In this document: one piece after another, positions 45,473-54,580 of the stretch
Position numbering within the stretch: the stretch's first letter is position 1
Layout: every line of letters starts with the position of its first letter
Source: Aeromonas eucrenophila
Lineage (GTDB): Bacteria; Pseudomonadota; Gammaproteobacteria; Enterobacterales; Aeromonadaceae
Length of the DNA stretch: 64,000 nucleotides
Reading direction: 5' to 3'
Assembly: GCF_000819865.1 (NCBI RefSeq)
Contig: NZ_CDDF01000016.1
Coordinates: 1 to 64,000 of the forward strand
Program-made: the position numbers and the translations under genes
The notes under the pieces: model-generated
Databases searched by the model: none
The model's input: the letters and a program-made list of their open reading frames with translations, nothing else
What the model was told of the DNA's origin: nothing

Positions 45473-46900
45473 TCAGGCCAGGCTGACCAGCTTCAGATCC
45501 GTGCTGCTCGCATCGGCAGCCTGCGCGCGCCCTTGCTCGCCAAACCAGGCCAGCTGCTGGCGCAGGGCCACTACCTCGCCGATGACGATAAGCGAGGGGC
45601 TCGCCGCCTGAGCGGCCAGTGTGGCCAGCTCGGCGAGCGTGCCGGTCAACACGCGCTGACTGGCCTGGGTGCCTCTCTCTATGATGGCGATGGGGGTAGT
45701 TCGGCTTCGGCCATGGTCGACCAGCTGCTGCTGAATGTGTTCGGAGCGCATCAGCCCCATGTAGATCACCAGGGTCTGGTTGGTGACGGCGAGCTGCTGC
45801 CAGTCCGGCTCCTTGCCATCCCCCTGGCAATGGCCGGTGATGAAGACGGCGCTCTGGGCATGATCACGGTGGGTGAGCGGAATGCCCGCATAGGCGGTGG
45901 CCCCGGCGGCGGCCGTGATGCCGGGCACCACGGAGAAGGGAATACCCTCGGCGGCCAGTACTTCCAGCTCCTCGCCACCGCGACCGAACATGAAGGGATC
46001 GCCGCCCTTGAGGCGCACCACCCGGTTGCCCGCCCTGGCGTATTCCACCAGCAGGCGGTTGGTCTCCTCCTGGGGCACGCTGTGGGCACCGGCCTTCTTG
46101 CCGACCGACACCAGGGTGGCATCACGGCGCACCAGCTCCAGGATCTCGGGGGAAACCAGCTGATCGTAAAGCACCACTTCCGCCTGCTGGATCTGTTGCA
46201 GCGCCTTGAGGGTCAGCAGGCCCGGATCGCCGGGACCGGCTCCCACCAGCACCACTTCGCCGACCTCGCTCTGGGCCTTGTCCAGCCCCTCATTGAGCCA
46301 TCGCTCGGCCCCCTGCCAATCCTGCTTCTCGACCAAGCTGCCGAGGGTGTTGGAGGCGAAGGCTCGCTCCCAGAAGCGGCGACGATCGGAGATAGACACC
46401 AGCACCTGCTTGGCCTTGCCGCGCACCCGACCGGAGAGCTCCGCCAGCCCGCCGAGATGGCGGGGCAACAGGCTCTCCAGCCGCTCGCGCAACAGCCGCA
46501 CCAGCACAGGCGCCTTGCCGCCGCTGGAGACGGCGACCATGATGGGACTGCGATCGATGATCGAAGGGAAGATAAAGCTGGAACGCTGGGGGTCATCCAC
46601 CACATTGACGAACAGGCCGAGTGCATCGGCGCTCTGGTAGACCAGGGCATTGACCTCGAGGCTGTCGGTGGCGGCCACCACCAGCTGTTGGCCGGCCAGG
46701 TGCTGCGGGGTGAAGTGCTCCGCCAGATGGGTGAAACGGTCGCCGAATTCATGAAACGCCGGATCGAGCTCGGGGGAAACCAGGGTCAGCTTGGCACCCG
46801 CCGCCAGCAGCAGGCGCGCCTTGCGCAGGGCAATCTCACCGCCCCCCACCAGCAATACCGGGCGCCCTTCCAACTTGGCAAACATAGGTAAATAATCCAT
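45473..46900 (-). CDS. cysG: siroheme synthase
   Basis: Multifunctional CysG (475 aa) making siroheme, the sulfite and nitrite reductase cofactor, from uroporphyrinogen III. The N-terminal CysG(B) dehydrogenase/ferrochelatase has VLLVGGGEIALRKARLLL and FIFPSIIDRSPIMVAVSSGG; the C-terminal CysG(A) SAM methyltransferase has VLVGAGPGDPGLLTLKAL, VRLKGGDPFMFGRGGEE, and VVPGITAAAGATAYAGIPLTH in outline. Start at 46900 fits both alignment and the upstream promoter, which would leave no leader for the ATG at 46930. Confidence 0.97.
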   Translation of the reverse strand: MDYLPMFAKLEGRPVLLVGGGEIALRKARLLLAAGAKLTLVSPELDPAFHEFGDRFTHLAEHFTPQHLAGQQLVVAATDSLEVNALVYQSADALGLFVNVVDDPQRSSFIFPSIIDRSPIMVAVSSGGKAPVLVRLLRERLESLLPRHLGGLAELSGRVRGKAKQVLVSISDRRRFWERAFASNTLGSLVEKQDWQGAERWLNEGLDKAQSEVGEVVLVGAGPGDPGLLTLKALQQIQQAEVVLYDQLVSPEILELVRRDATLVSVGKKAGAHSVPQEETNRLLVEYARAGNRVVRLKGGDPFMFGRGGEELEVLAAEGIPFSVVPGITAAAGATAYAGIPLTHRDHAQSAVFITGHCQGDGKEPDWQQLAVTNQTLVIYMGLMRSEHIQQQLVDHGRSRTTPIAIIERGTQASQRVLTGTLAELATLAAQAASPSLIVIGEVVALRQQLAWFGEQGRAQAADASSTDLKLVSLA

Positions 46901-46938
46901 CAGGGCCCGCTCCTCGGCATACGACGACATCTGGGGCG

Positions 46939-46966
46939 ACTATAGGCAGGCTGCTTATTCCTTCAA
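46939..46966 (-). promoter_or_regulatory. promoter of cysG operon
   Basis: Minus strand -35 TTGAAG (46961-46966), 16-bp spacer, -10 TATAGT (46939-46944). The A/T-rich stretch upstream (46967-47010) is where CysB would bind, but its degenerate site cannot be fixed by eye. Confidence 0.6.
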
Positions 46967-47040
46967 AATAATAAAAAATGCTCTTTAATGCGTTTTGGTA
47001 ATTAGTAAAGCCCCAAGCTGGCAAAGGCGAGTGAATGTCC

Positions 47041-47069
47041 TTGTGGTGCCGGGCACCAGACTCTAGGCT
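47041..47069 (+). promoter_or_regulatory. promoter of qmcA-nfeD
   Basis: TTGTGG (47041-47046), 17-bp spacer, TAGGCT (47064-47069), 30 bases before the qmcA start. Confidence 0.4.
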
Positions 47070-47098
47070 AGTGAAAGTGTTTCATAAGGAGCTAAATA

Positions 47099-48022
47099 AT
47101 GAATGAGTCATTGATTGTATTGGGGATCTTCGTATTCCTGGTGCTCGCCACCCTGAGCGCCGGCATCAAGATAGTGCCCCAGGGCTATAACTGGACCGTG
47201 GAGCGCTTCGGCCGCTACACCCGCACCCTGACACCCGGCCTCAACCTGCTCATTCCCTATGTGGACCGCGTGGGCCACAAGATCATCATGATGGAGCAGG
47301 TGCTCGACATCCCCGCCCAGGAGGTGATCTCCCGTGACAACGCCAACGTCACCATAGACGCCATCAGCTTCGTGCAGGTGGTGGATGCCCGCAAGGGCGC
47401 CTATGAGGTCAACGATCTCACCAGCGCCATCCGCAATCTCACCATGACCAATATGCGGACAGTGCTCGGGGCCATGGAGCTGGACGAGATGCTCTCCCAG
47501 CGCGACACCATCAACGAGAAGCTGCTGCGCACCATGGATGCCGCCACCGCCCCCTGGGGCATCAAGGTCACCCGGATCGAGATCAAGGATGTGCGCCCGC
47601 CGCTGGCGCTGGTGGAAGCCATGAATGCTCAGATGAAGGCCGAGCGGCAGAAACGGGCCGAGGTGCTGGAGGCCGAAGGGGTGCGTCAGTCCAAGATCCT
47701 CAAGGCCGAGGGGGAGAAGCAATCCCAGATCCTCAAAGCCGAGGGTGAACGCCAGGCCGCCTTCCTCGCCGCCGAGGCGCGGGAACGGGCCGCCGAAGCC
47801 GAAGCCAAGGCGACTCACATGGTCTCAAGAGCCATCGCGGAGGGAGATATGCAGGCCATCAACTACTTCGTGGCCCAGAAGTACACCGAGGCCCTTGCCC
47901 GCATCGGGGAAGGCCCGAACAGCAAGATCATCATGATGCCGCTGGAGGCGGGCAGCCTGATAGGCTCGGTCGCCGGCATGGCCGAGCTGTTCAACAAAGA
48001 TGGCAAGGCCAACAAATCATGA
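47099..48022 (+). CDS. qmcA: SPFH/band 7 protein QmcA
   Basis: Stomatin-like membrane protein (307 aa). An N-terminal membrane helix (about 3-20) is followed by the SPFH domain with [26 protein letters not shown] in outline and [18 protein letters not shown], then a long Ala/Glu/Lys coiled coil (about 175-245) containing the repeat [11 protein letters not shown]. Family members form large ring oligomers in the inner membrane. AAGGAG precedes the ATG. It overlaps the nfeD gene by four bases, a conserved pair. Confidence 0.95.
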   Translation: MNESLIVLGIFVFLVLATLSAGIKIVPQGYNWTVERFGRYTRTLTPGLNLLIPYVDRVGHKIIMMEQVLDIPAQEVISRDNANVTIDAISFVQVVDARKGAYEVNDLTSAIRNLTMTNMRTVLGAMELDEMLSQRDTINEKLLRTMDAATAPWGIKVTRIEIKDVRPPLALVEAMNAQMKAERQKRAEVLEAEGVRQSKILKAEGEKQSQILKAEGERQAAFLAAEARERAAEAEAKATHMVSRAIAEGDMQAINYFVAQKYTEALARIGEGPNSKIIMMPLEAGSLIGSVAGMAELFNKDGKANKS

Positions 48023-48474
48023 CAGCCCTGTTCGAGGGACTGACCCACTGGCACTGGCTGGGGCTGGGCTTCGCCTTGCTGGCCATCGAGGTGCTGGGCT
48101 CGGTGGGCTTCTTGCTCTGGACCGGCATAGCCGCACTGGAGGTCGGGCTGCTGCTATTGCTGTTGCCCTTCGGCTGGCAGGCGCAGCTGCTGCTGTTCGC
48201 GGTGCAGTCCCTGCTCACCACCTGGGCCTGGTGGCGCTGGCAGCACAGGCGCGATCGCTCGAGCCAGGATGCGGCCAGCACCATCAACGAGCGGATGCAC
48301 AGCTATCTGGGGCGGGAGCTGACCCTGCTGGATGACGTGACCCAGGGCACCAGCCGGGTGCACCTGGACGACACCGTCTGGACGGTGCGCTGCGAGGTCG
48401 CCCTGCCGGCGGGCAGCCGGGTCAAAGTGGTGGGGGCTGACTCCCACATCCTGCTGGTGGAGCTGCTGACCTGA
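48019..48474 (+). CDS. NfeD family protein
   Basis: A 151-aa protein with two or three close membrane helices (about 12-72) and a C-terminal OB-fold domain of the NfeD type with [24 protein letters not shown] in outline. It pairs with band 7 proteins such as QmcA; in E. coli the equivalent is YbbJ. The overlap with qmcA implies translational coupling. A terminator follows. Confidence 0.92.
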   Translation: MTALFEGLTHWHWLGLGFALLAIEVLGSVGFLLWTGIAALEVGLLLLLLPFGWQAQLLLFAVQSLLTTWAWWRWQHRRDRSSQDAASTINERMHSYLGRELTLLDDVTQGTSRVHLDDTVWTVRCEVALPAGSRVKVVGADSHILLVELLT

Positions 48475-48512
48475 GCGCGGCGCCAGCCCCCCAACCTCGT
48501 GAGAAACCCATA

Positions 48513-48550
48513 AAAAAACGGGCCCGGCGCGCAAGCGCCGGGCCCGTTTT
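48513..48550. terminator. terminator of qmcA-nfeD
   Basis: AAAACGGGCCCGGCGC/GCGCCGGGCCCGTTTT stem, one of the strongest in the window; it can also end the convergent lipoprotein transcript. Confidence 0.9.
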
Positions 48551-48566
48551 CAGATGAGGTGCAGGC

Positions 48567-48800
48567 TTAGTTGGCCTTGGCATCGCTCACTGCAGCTTCC
48601 GCCTTGGTGGCTACGTCAGCAGCAGCCTTCTCGACGGTAGCAGAGGCTTCGGAAGCAGCCTTCTCTACGGTAGAGGCAGCTTCGCTAACAGTTGCAGCAA
48701 CTTCGGCGGCCGGAGTAGCGGCCGGAGCGGCGGCTTCTTCTTTCTGACCACAGGCGGTCAACATCAGACCCAGGATACCGGCTACCAGTACTTTGTTCAT
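48567..48800 (-). CDS. small alanine-rich lipoprotein
   Basis: A 77-aa lipoprotein: signal peptide with lipobox LTAC (acylated Cys at about residue 18), then a low-complexity part dominated by Ala, Glu, Lys and Val. VEKAASEA and VEKAAADVA form an approximate 10- to 12-residue repeat likely to be an amphipathic helix. Small envelope helices of this kind resemble Lpp-type proteins but no family is certain. GAGGG is 8 bases before the ATG at 48800. Confidence 0.8.
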   Translation of the reverse strand: MNKVLVAGILGLMLTACGQKEEAAAPAATPAAEVAATVSEAASTVEKAASEASATVEKAAADVATKAEAAVSDAKAN

Positions 48801-49110
48801 GTGCATACCCTCAAAAAAAGATGGAGAGATAGTCTCGACGACCATCACTGTGCGTCTTCACCCCCGGTAAGCAAAGCCATACACCGGGAGCCAGGAGGCG
48901 CGCGAAATATAGCGCCATACGCCGCCAATGAAAACGCATATCACAATGATATTTTCTCGTGGGCTGGATGAAAAGAACTACTGCAACGACAAATATTAAT
49001 ACAATCCACTATTAAAAATCGCAAATTGCATAATAAAACACCGTTAACGTGGCCATTACCAGCCACTCATTGTCGTTTCACCCAAGCGGGTCCGGCCCCG
49101 AAAATCGACC
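48801..49110. other. intergenic region, A/T-rich
   Basis: 310 bases between the lipoprotein and ydgJ genes, both on the minus strand. The segment at 48900-49060 is strongly A/T-rich and contains several TAAT-type motifs. No coding potential or hairpin terminator is seen; it probably holds the lipoprotein promoter. Confidence 0.5.
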
Positions 49111-50160
49111 TCAGTAAGACAGCTTCTGACAGCTCAACCGTTTGCCCTGGCTGTCGCTCTCCCTGGCCAGATCCAGCAGCGCCATCACCGCCAGCGCCTC
49201 CTGCGCCGGCACCGGATTGGCGGCCTCTCCCCTGATGGCGGCGCAGACCCCGCGGTAATAGGCACCGTAGTCACCGGCCTCGCCGTTCACCGGCTGGGAT
49301 TGAGACTGCCCGTCCACCACACGGCTGAGCTGGCCCGGCTCGGGATCCCGACCCCAGTCGGCGGCGGGCGGACGCAAGCCGAGCTTGAGCTGCTCTTCCT
49401 GCACATCCATGCCGAACTTGATGAAGGAGCCTGTGCTGCCGTGGATCACGAAACGCGGCATGGTGGCGGACACCAGGCAGCTGCCGTGCAATATCACCCT
49501 GAGCTGACCATAGCCCAGCACCACGTGGAAGTAGTCATCGCTCAGGGCGCCGGGACGCTGCTGGGCGAGATCGGCCTGGATCCAGTCGGGCTGACCGAAC
49601 AGCTGCAGGGACTGGTCGAGGATGTGAGGGCCGAGATCGAACCACAGACCCGAGCCCGGGCCACCGGCCTCCCGCCAGCGCTGACGCACCTCGGGACGGT
49701 AGCGGTCGAAGTGCGACTCGAACTGGGCGACTTGCCCCAGGGCCCCCTCGGCCAGCAGGCGGCGCACGGTGAGAAAGTCCCCGTCCCAGCGCCGGTTGTG
49801 GAAGATGCTGAGCACTCTGTCTTGCTTCTGCGCCAGCTCCACCAGCGCCTCGGCCTCGGCCAGGTCCAGCGCGAACGGCTTGTCGATCACCACGTGCTTG
49901 CCGGCCAGCAGCGCCTGACGGGCGATGGGGGCATGGGTATCGTTTGGCGTGGCGATCACCACCAGATCCACGCTCGCATCGGCCAGCACCTGCTCCAGCG
50001 AGCCGACCTGGCAGCCGGGCAGTTCGGCCTGCACCTTGGTGGCATCCCGGCTCACCACCCAACCGAGGGAGAGACCCGGGGTGCTGGTCAGGAAGGGGGC
50101 ATGAAAGGTCTGGCCTGCGAAGCCATAGCCCACCAGGGCGGCATTGATTGTGTGACTCAT
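49111..50160 (-). CDS. ydgJ: Gfo/Idh/MocA family oxidoreductase YdgJ-like
   Basis: NAD(P)-dependent oxidoreductase (349 aa). The Rossmann motif is AALVGYGFAGQTFHAPF; then VIATPNDTHAPIARQAL and the EKP-equivalent VVIDKPFALDL with its catalytic Lys. FHNRRWDGDFLTVRRLL and ESHFDRYRPEVRQRWRE follow E. coli YdgJ closely. The substrate is probably a polyol or sugar but is not known. Its promoter should lie in the 160 bases downstream of the MFS gene stop. Confidence 0.92.
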   Translation of the reverse strand: MSHTINAALVGYGFAGQTFHAPFLTSTPGLSLGWVVSRDATKVQAELPGCQVGSLEQVLADASVDLVVIATPNDTHAPIARQALLAGKHVVIDKPFALDLAEAEALVELAQKQDRVLSIFHNRRWDGDFLTVRRLLAEGALGQVAQFESHFDRYRPEVRQRWREAGGPGSGLWFDLGPHILDQSLQLFGQPDWIQADLAQQRPGALSDDYFHVVLGYGQLRVILHGSCLVSATMPRFVIHGSTGSFIKFGMDVQEEQLKLGLRPPAADWGRDPEPGQLSRVVDGQSQSQPVNGEAGDYGAYYRGVCAAIRGEAANPVPAQEALAVMALLDLARESDSQGKRLSCQKLSY

Positions 50161-50220
50161 CCGGTTGTCTCCACGGGCATCTGTGTCATGAGTATCAGGC
50201 GAGTTGCCTGCAAAAGAAAA

Positions 50221-50236
50221 GGGGGCCTAAGCCCCC
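50221..50236 (-). terminator. terminator of MFS exporter gene
   Basis: GGGGGCTTAGGCCCCC stem on the minus strand followed by TTTTCTTTT; it sits between the exporter and ydgJ. Confidence 0.85.
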
Positions 50237-50320
50237 GCTTGCGCTCATCAGAGCACAGGATTTATTGCCAACACAAGCCGCGTTATCCATCAGCCCTGAG
50301 GAAATGGGCGGCCCGCGCCA

Positions 50321-51487
50321 TCAAGGCTGCAGGCAGAGGCGACGGCCCTGGCGGGTCATCAGCAGCAACAGCGGCGGCAACAGCAGCCACATGTGCAGCG
50401 CCAGCTGGCTGAGGGGATCCGGCATCAGCGCGCCGGTGATCCCCACCAGGGCGCCGGAGCCGCTCATCTGGAACAAGCCGAGCAGGGCCGCCGCGGTGCC
50501 GGCACAGTGGCCGAAGGGTGCCAGCGCCATGCCGGCTGCGGCCCCCAGGATCATGGCAAAGCCGATGCTGGAGAGGAACACGGGGCCCATCATGGCGAGC
50601 GGGTGTGCGAGGTGCATGGTCAGGGTCAGTACCACGGCCGAGACCAGCAACACCAGCAGGCCGATGCGCAGGGTGCGTCTCGGGCCCACTCTGGCGATGA
50701 AGCGCGGCGCCAGGAAGCAGGCCAGGATGTTCAGCGCCGCGTTGGCGGTAAACCAGTAGCTGAAGCCGTTCATGTCCAGACCCAGCTTCACCATCAGCTG
50801 CACGGGTGCGGCGGTGACATAGGCCAGGATCACCGCCATCGCCAGCATGCAGAGGCTGGCGTTGAACAGGAAGCTTGGGCTGCGCAGCACCGGGCTGTAG
50901 CGGGACCAGCTGATCAACTGGCCGTGGCTGTTGGTCTCCTCCGGACGGGTCTCCGGCATGCGCCACAGCAGCCAGCTGCCGACGATGACCGCATAACCAG
51001 CCATAAACCAGAAGTTCGCCGACCAGCCCGCCTTGGCGGTGAGCCAGCCACCGAGCAGCGGTGCCAGCGCGGGAATGAAGCAGATGGCGCCATTGAGGTA
51101 GGAGATCATCTGACCGCTCTTCTTGGGGCCATAGCTGTCACGCACCACCGAGAAGGCGGCGACCGAGGTGGCGCAGGCGCCGAAGCCTTGCAGCACCCGC
51201 GCCAGCATCAGCTCACCCAGGCTGGCGGCAAAACCCGCGGCCAGGGCGCTCAGGCCATAGAGCAAGACGCCGCCCAGGGCGATGGGCTTGCGACCGTAGC
51301 GATCGGCGAGCGGCCCCACCAGCAGCTGGCCCAGCCCCATGCTGAACAGGAACCAGGTGATGGTGCCCTGCATCAGGGTCACCTCGGCGCCGAGCTGCTC
51401 GGCCATCTGCGGGATGGCGGGCAGGTAGATGTCGATGGCCAGCGGACTGAACAGCACCAGGAGTACAAGCAGAAGAATCAATGGCAT
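50321..51487 (-). CDS. Bcr/CflA family MFS drug exporter
   Basis: A 388-aa MFS transporter with 12 hydrophobic segments. Bcr/CflA-type features: DIYLPAIPQMAEQLGA in helix 1, the motif A loop GPLADRYGRKPIALGG, and RVLQGFGACATSVAAFSVVRD. These proteins expel bicyclomycin, chloramphenicol, or sulfonamides using the proton gradient; the substrate here is unknown. GAGGTG precedes the ATG. Its upstream neighbour, rdgB, is divergent. Confidence 0.9.
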   Translation of the reverse strand: MPLILLLVLLVLFSPLAIDIYLPAIPQMAEQLGAEVTLMQGTITWFLFSMGLGQLLVGPLADRYGRKPIALGGVLLYGLSALAAGFAASLGELMLARVLQGFGACATSVAAFSVVRDSYGPKKSGQMISYLNGAICFIPALAPLLGGWLTAKAGWSANFWFMAGYAVIVGSWLLWRMPETRPEETNSHGQLISWSRYSPVLRSPSFLFNASLCMLAMAVILAYVTAAPVQLMVKLGLDMNGFSYWFTANAALNILACFLAPRFIARVGPRRTLRIGLLVLLVSAVVLTLTMHLAHPLAMMGPVFLSSIGFAMILGAAAGMALAPFGHCAGTAAALLGLFQMSGSGALVGITGALMPDPLSQLALHMWLLLPPLLLLMTRQGRRLCLQP

Positions 51488-51720
51488 CAGTCACCTCAAG
51501 CCGTGGGGAATTTCGATTGGGGCGCGAGTCTACTGACTCAGAGTAATGAATTGAAATGGTATTTAATCACTTCGGTTATTCCATTATGGAAAGATGTATT
51601 TTACTTGCTCCTCAGCGACCCGTGATCCGGGCCCAGGGCGGCCCCGCCAAGGGGTAATTGGGCTTTGACTAAATGCCTGCCCCGCATAGAATGCGCAGAT
51701 AATTTTTGCGGAGATGCGTG

Positions 51721-52317
51721 ATGAGCAAGCTTGTACTGGCAACAGGTAACCAGAAAAAGGTGAAGGAATTGGCCGCCATGCTGGCCGATATGAAGATCCA
51801 GGTGATCCCGCAGAGCGAGTTCGCTGTCTCCGATGCCGAGGAGACCGGCACCACCTTCGTCGAGAATGCCATCATCAAGGCCCGCCACGCCGCCCGCATC
51901 ACCGGCCTGCCTGCCGTCGCCGACGACTCCGGTCTGGAAGTGGACCTGCTGCACGGTCGCCCCGGCGTCTACTCCGCTCGCTTCGCCGGTGTTGGCGCCA
52001 GCGACAAGGATAACATCGACAAGCTGCTGGAAGAGCTCAAGGGTGCGCCAGACTACCTCAAGAGCGCCCGCTTCTGGTGTGTGCTGGTCTACATGCGCCA
52101 CGCCGACGATCCCACGCCGATCATCTGCCAGGCGAGCTGGGAGGGAACCATCCTCGATGAACCCCGCGGCCAGCACGGCTTTGGCTATGATCCCGTGTTC
52201 TTCGTGCCGGATCACGACTGCACCTCAGCCCAGATGCCGGCGGAGCTGAAGAACCAGCTCAGCCACCGTGGTCAGGCGCTGGCCAAGCTCAAGGCCGCCC
52301 TGGCGGCGGCGCACTGA
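51721..52317 (+). CDS. rdgB: XTP/dITP diphosphatase
   Basis: Non-canonical purine NTP pyrophosphatase (198 aa) that removes dITP and XTP. The N-terminal VLATGNQKKVKEL, catalytic TFVENAIIKARHA, ADDSGLEVDLLHGRPGVYSAR in outline, and GFGYDPVFFV segments are all conserved. The ATG at 51721 has GGAG 8 bases upstream. It is followed by a terminator and then hemW, the same order as in E. coli. Confidence 0.97.
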   Translation: MSKLVLATGNQKKVKELAAMLADMKIQVIPQSEFAVSDAEETGTTFVENAIIKARHAARITGLPAVADDSGLEVDLLHGRPGVYSARFAGVGASDKDNIDKLLEELKGAPDYLKSARFWCVLVYMRHADDPTPIICQASWEGTILDEPRGQHGFGYDPVFFVPDHDCTSAQMPAELKNQLSHRGQALAKLKAALAAAH

Positions 52318-52363
52318 GACCCGACCGGGCTCAGGATACGCCGGCGCGCATTTCATCTACAAT

Positions 52364-52385
52364 GGGGGCCGTCGGCCCCCGTTTT
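52364..52385 (+). terminator. terminator of rdgB
   Basis: GGGGGCC/GGCCCCC hairpin plus TTTT. A second GGGGG/CCCCC inverted repeat with a 13-base loop lies at about 52431-52455. Confidence 0.8.
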
Positions 52386-52481
52386 GCTCGCTGCATCGCC
52401 GAGCTGCAAACACACATTGTCATCTGCAACGGGGGTCAGTTCCATCGGCCCCCGTTCTGATTTTTGATTACTGGAAACCCC

Positions 52482-53627
52482 ATGCTGCAACTGCCGCCCC
52501 TCTCCCTCTATATTCATGTGCCCTGGTGCGTCCAGAAGTGCCCCTACTGCGACTTCAACTCCCACGCCCAGAAGGGGGAGCTGCCGCACCTCGAGTATGT
52601 GGCGGCCCTGCTGGAGGATCTGGATCAGGATCTGCACTGGGCCCAGGGGCGTCCGCTCTCCTCCATCTTTATCGGTGGCGGCACCCCGAGCCTGCTGAGC
52701 GTCGAGGCCATGCAGATGCTGCTGGACGGGGTTCGCGCCCGCATCGCGCTGACCCCGGATTGCGAGATCACCATGGAGGCGAACCCGGGCACGGTAGAGG
52801 CGGACAAATTCGCCGGCTTCCAGCGGGCTGGCATCAACCGCATCTCCATCGGGGTGCAGAGCTTCCAGCAGGAGAAGCTGACCCGGCTCGGCCGCATCCA
52901 CGGCCCCGAGGAGGCGCGCAAGGCCGCCGAGTTGGCTCACGCCATAGCGCTTCCCACCTTCAACCTGGATCTGATGCACGGCCTGCCGGATCAGAGCCTG
53001 GAGGATGCGCTCTATGATCTGCAGCAAGCCATCGACTGCGCGCCGCCGCACCTGTCCTGGTATCAGCTCACCATAGAGCCAAACACGGCCTTCGCCTCCA
53101 AGCCCCCCAAGCTGCCGGAAGATGACACCCTGTGGGACATCTACGAGCAGGGCCACGCCATGCTCACCGCCCAGGGTTACCACCAGTACGAGATCTCGGC
53201 CTACGCCAAGGCGGGCTATCAGTGCCGCCACAACCTCAACTACTGGCGCTTCGGCGACTATCTGGGGATCGGTTGCGGTGCCCACGGCAAGATGACGGAT
53301 CTGGCCGGTCAGCGGATCCTGCGCAGCGCCAAGGTGAAGCACCCGAAAGGCTATCTGGATCCCGCCCGCCCCTACCTGGACAATCAGTGGACGGTGACCG
53401 AGGACGATCTGCCGCTGGAGTACTTCATGAACCGGTTCCGGCTGTTCGAACCGGCCCCCAAGGCGGAGTTCGAGGCTTATACCGGTCTGGCGCTGGAGCG
53501 GGTGGAGACCATGCTGGCGATTGCCCAGACCAAGGAGCTGATCGAGGATCTCGGCGACAGCTGGCAGTTGACCTCCCTCGGCCATCGCTATCTGAACGTC
53601 CTGCTGGAACTCTTTATGGACGAGTGA
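52482..53627 (+). CDS. hemW: radical SAM heme chaperone HemW
   Basis: HemW (381 aa), a radical SAM protein that binds and delivers heme. The cluster motif Cys-x3-Cys-x2-Cys is in YIHVPWCVQKCPYCDFN, followed by FIGGGTPSLLS and the SAM-binding MEANPGTVEADK and INRISIGVQSFQ. It has the HemW-type four-cysteine pattern rather than true HemN. ATG at 52482 gives the family N-terminus; TGGA is upstream. Confidence 0.95.
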   Translation: MLQLPPLSLYIHVPWCVQKCPYCDFNSHAQKGELPHLEYVAALLEDLDQDLHWAQGRPLSSIFIGGGTPSLLSVEAMQMLLDGVRARIALTPDCEITMEANPGTVEADKFAGFQRAGINRISIGVQSFQQEKLTRLGRIHGPEEARKAAELAHAIALPTFNLDLMHGLPDQSLEDALYDLQQAIDCAPPHLSWYQLTIEPNTAFASKPPKLPEDDTLWDIYEQGHAMLTAQGYHQYEISAYAKAGYQCRHNLNYWRFGDYLGIGCGAHGKMTDLAGQRILRSAKVKHPKGYLDPARPYLDNQWTVTEDDLPLEYFMNRFRLFEPAPKAEFEAYTGLALERVETMLAIAQTKELIEDLGDSWQLTSLGHRYLNVLLELFMDE

Positions 53628-53657
53628 GGAGCCGTACCTGGCTTCTTTCCCATAAAC

Positions 53658-53690
53658 AATCAGGGCGCCATTGGCGCCCTGATTGTTTTG
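53658..53690. terminator. shared terminator of hemW and arfA
   Basis: AATCAGGGCGCCA/TGGCGCCCTGATT near-perfect stem with GTTTT after it on the plus strand and GTTTAT on the minus strand. Confidence 0.88.
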
Positions 53691-53715
53691 AATCCTGCCG
53701 ACGGCAGAAACCCGC

Positions 53716-53931
53716 TCAGCAGCAGACGCTCATCATCTGCTGTTGGCCGGGCTCCCACCGCTGGCCATGCTTGGCCTTGCGCTGATAGCTGCCCTTGCCC
53801 TTCTTGCTCGGCTCGACCCGAGCCTGGAACAGCGGCGAGGTCACCAGTGCCTTGAGGTGATTGTCCTGAATGATGCCACGCTGATGATCGTGGGCCTGGT
53901 CGATCACATCGACCCGCTTCTTCTTGGCCAT
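53716..53931 (-). CDS. arfA: alternative ribosome-rescue factor A
   Basis: ArfA (71 aa) recruits RF2 to ribosomes stalled on non-stop mRNAs, backing up tmRNA. GIIQDNHLKALVTSPLF and the basic VEPSKKGKGSYQRKAKHG match E. coli ArfA. In E. coli a hairpin inside the gene yields a truncated non-stop mRNA so tmRNA degrades the product. Here GGCCAAGCATGGCC (about 53763-53776) forms a stem at codons 52-57, near the E. coli position. GGAG is 5-6 bases before the ATG at 53931. Confidence 0.9.
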   Translation of the reverse strand: MAKKKRVDVIDQAHDHQRGIIQDNHLKALVTSPLFQARVEPSKKGKGSYQRKAKHGQRWEPGQQQMMSVCC

Positions 53932-54028
53932 ATTGGCTCCTGTCATTGTCGTTGGATCTGGCTGAAAAAACGCCAGGGGACATAAAAACGCGCCGATTGT
54001 GCGCCTGCCGCGGCCATCTCGCAAGGGC

Positions 54029-54580
54029 TCAGGGGGCGGGACTGTAGATCACCCGCACCAGGCCGCTAGGCAATACTGTGCTGGAGACCGGACTGAGCCG
54101 CCCGGGCAGGGCCCCCGCGAACAGGGGAACACCGCGCCCCAGGGTGACCGGCACCCAGAACAGGGTCAACTCATCCACCAGCCCGGCCTGCAGACCCTGG
54201 CGCACCAGCTCGCCGCCATCCAGATAGAGGTGCCGAACCCCCTCCTGCCATAGTTCCCCCAGCACCTGCCCAAGCTCCCCCTGTCGGAAGGAGAGGTTCG
54301 CACCAGGCTCGGCGGGCCTGTGGGTCAGCACCACCACAGGTTTGTCGCCGTAGGGCCAGTCGGGGAAGGCACGCACGACATCGAAGGTGTTGCGCCCCAT
54401 CAGCAGCACATCCGCGCTCGCCATCAGGGCGCTGTAGCCCGTCTCTTGCGGTGAGTCACCGGAGAAGGGGGCCAGCCAGTCCAGATCGCCCCCCTCCCCC
54501 GCGATAAAGCCGTCGAGGGAGAGTGCTAGGAAGGCGGAAACGCTGGGGCGGGGCTGGGTGCCAATGGATTCAGTGCTCAT
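54029..54580 (-). CDS. RibD C-terminal/dihydrofolate-reductase-like protein
   Basis: A 183-aa DHFR-superfamily protein of the RibD C-terminal type, which bind NADPH. SAFLALSLDGFIAG opens the fold; VLLMGRNTFDVV, KPVVVLTHRP, and LYLDGGELVRQGLQ complete it. The substrate is unknown. Its ATG lies inside the last codons of zntR (11-base overlap), so it is translationally coupled to the regulator; a link to zinc has no support other than that position. Confidence 0.85.
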   Translation of the reverse strand: MSTESIGTQPRPSVSAFLALSLDGFIAGEGGDLDWLAPFSGDSPQETGYSALMASADVLLMGRNTFDVVRAFPDWPYGDKPVVVLTHRPAEPGANLSFRQGELGQVLGELWQEGVRHLYLDGGELVRQGLQAGLVDELTLFWVPVTLGRGVPLFAGALPGRLSPVSSTVLPSGLVRVIYSPAP

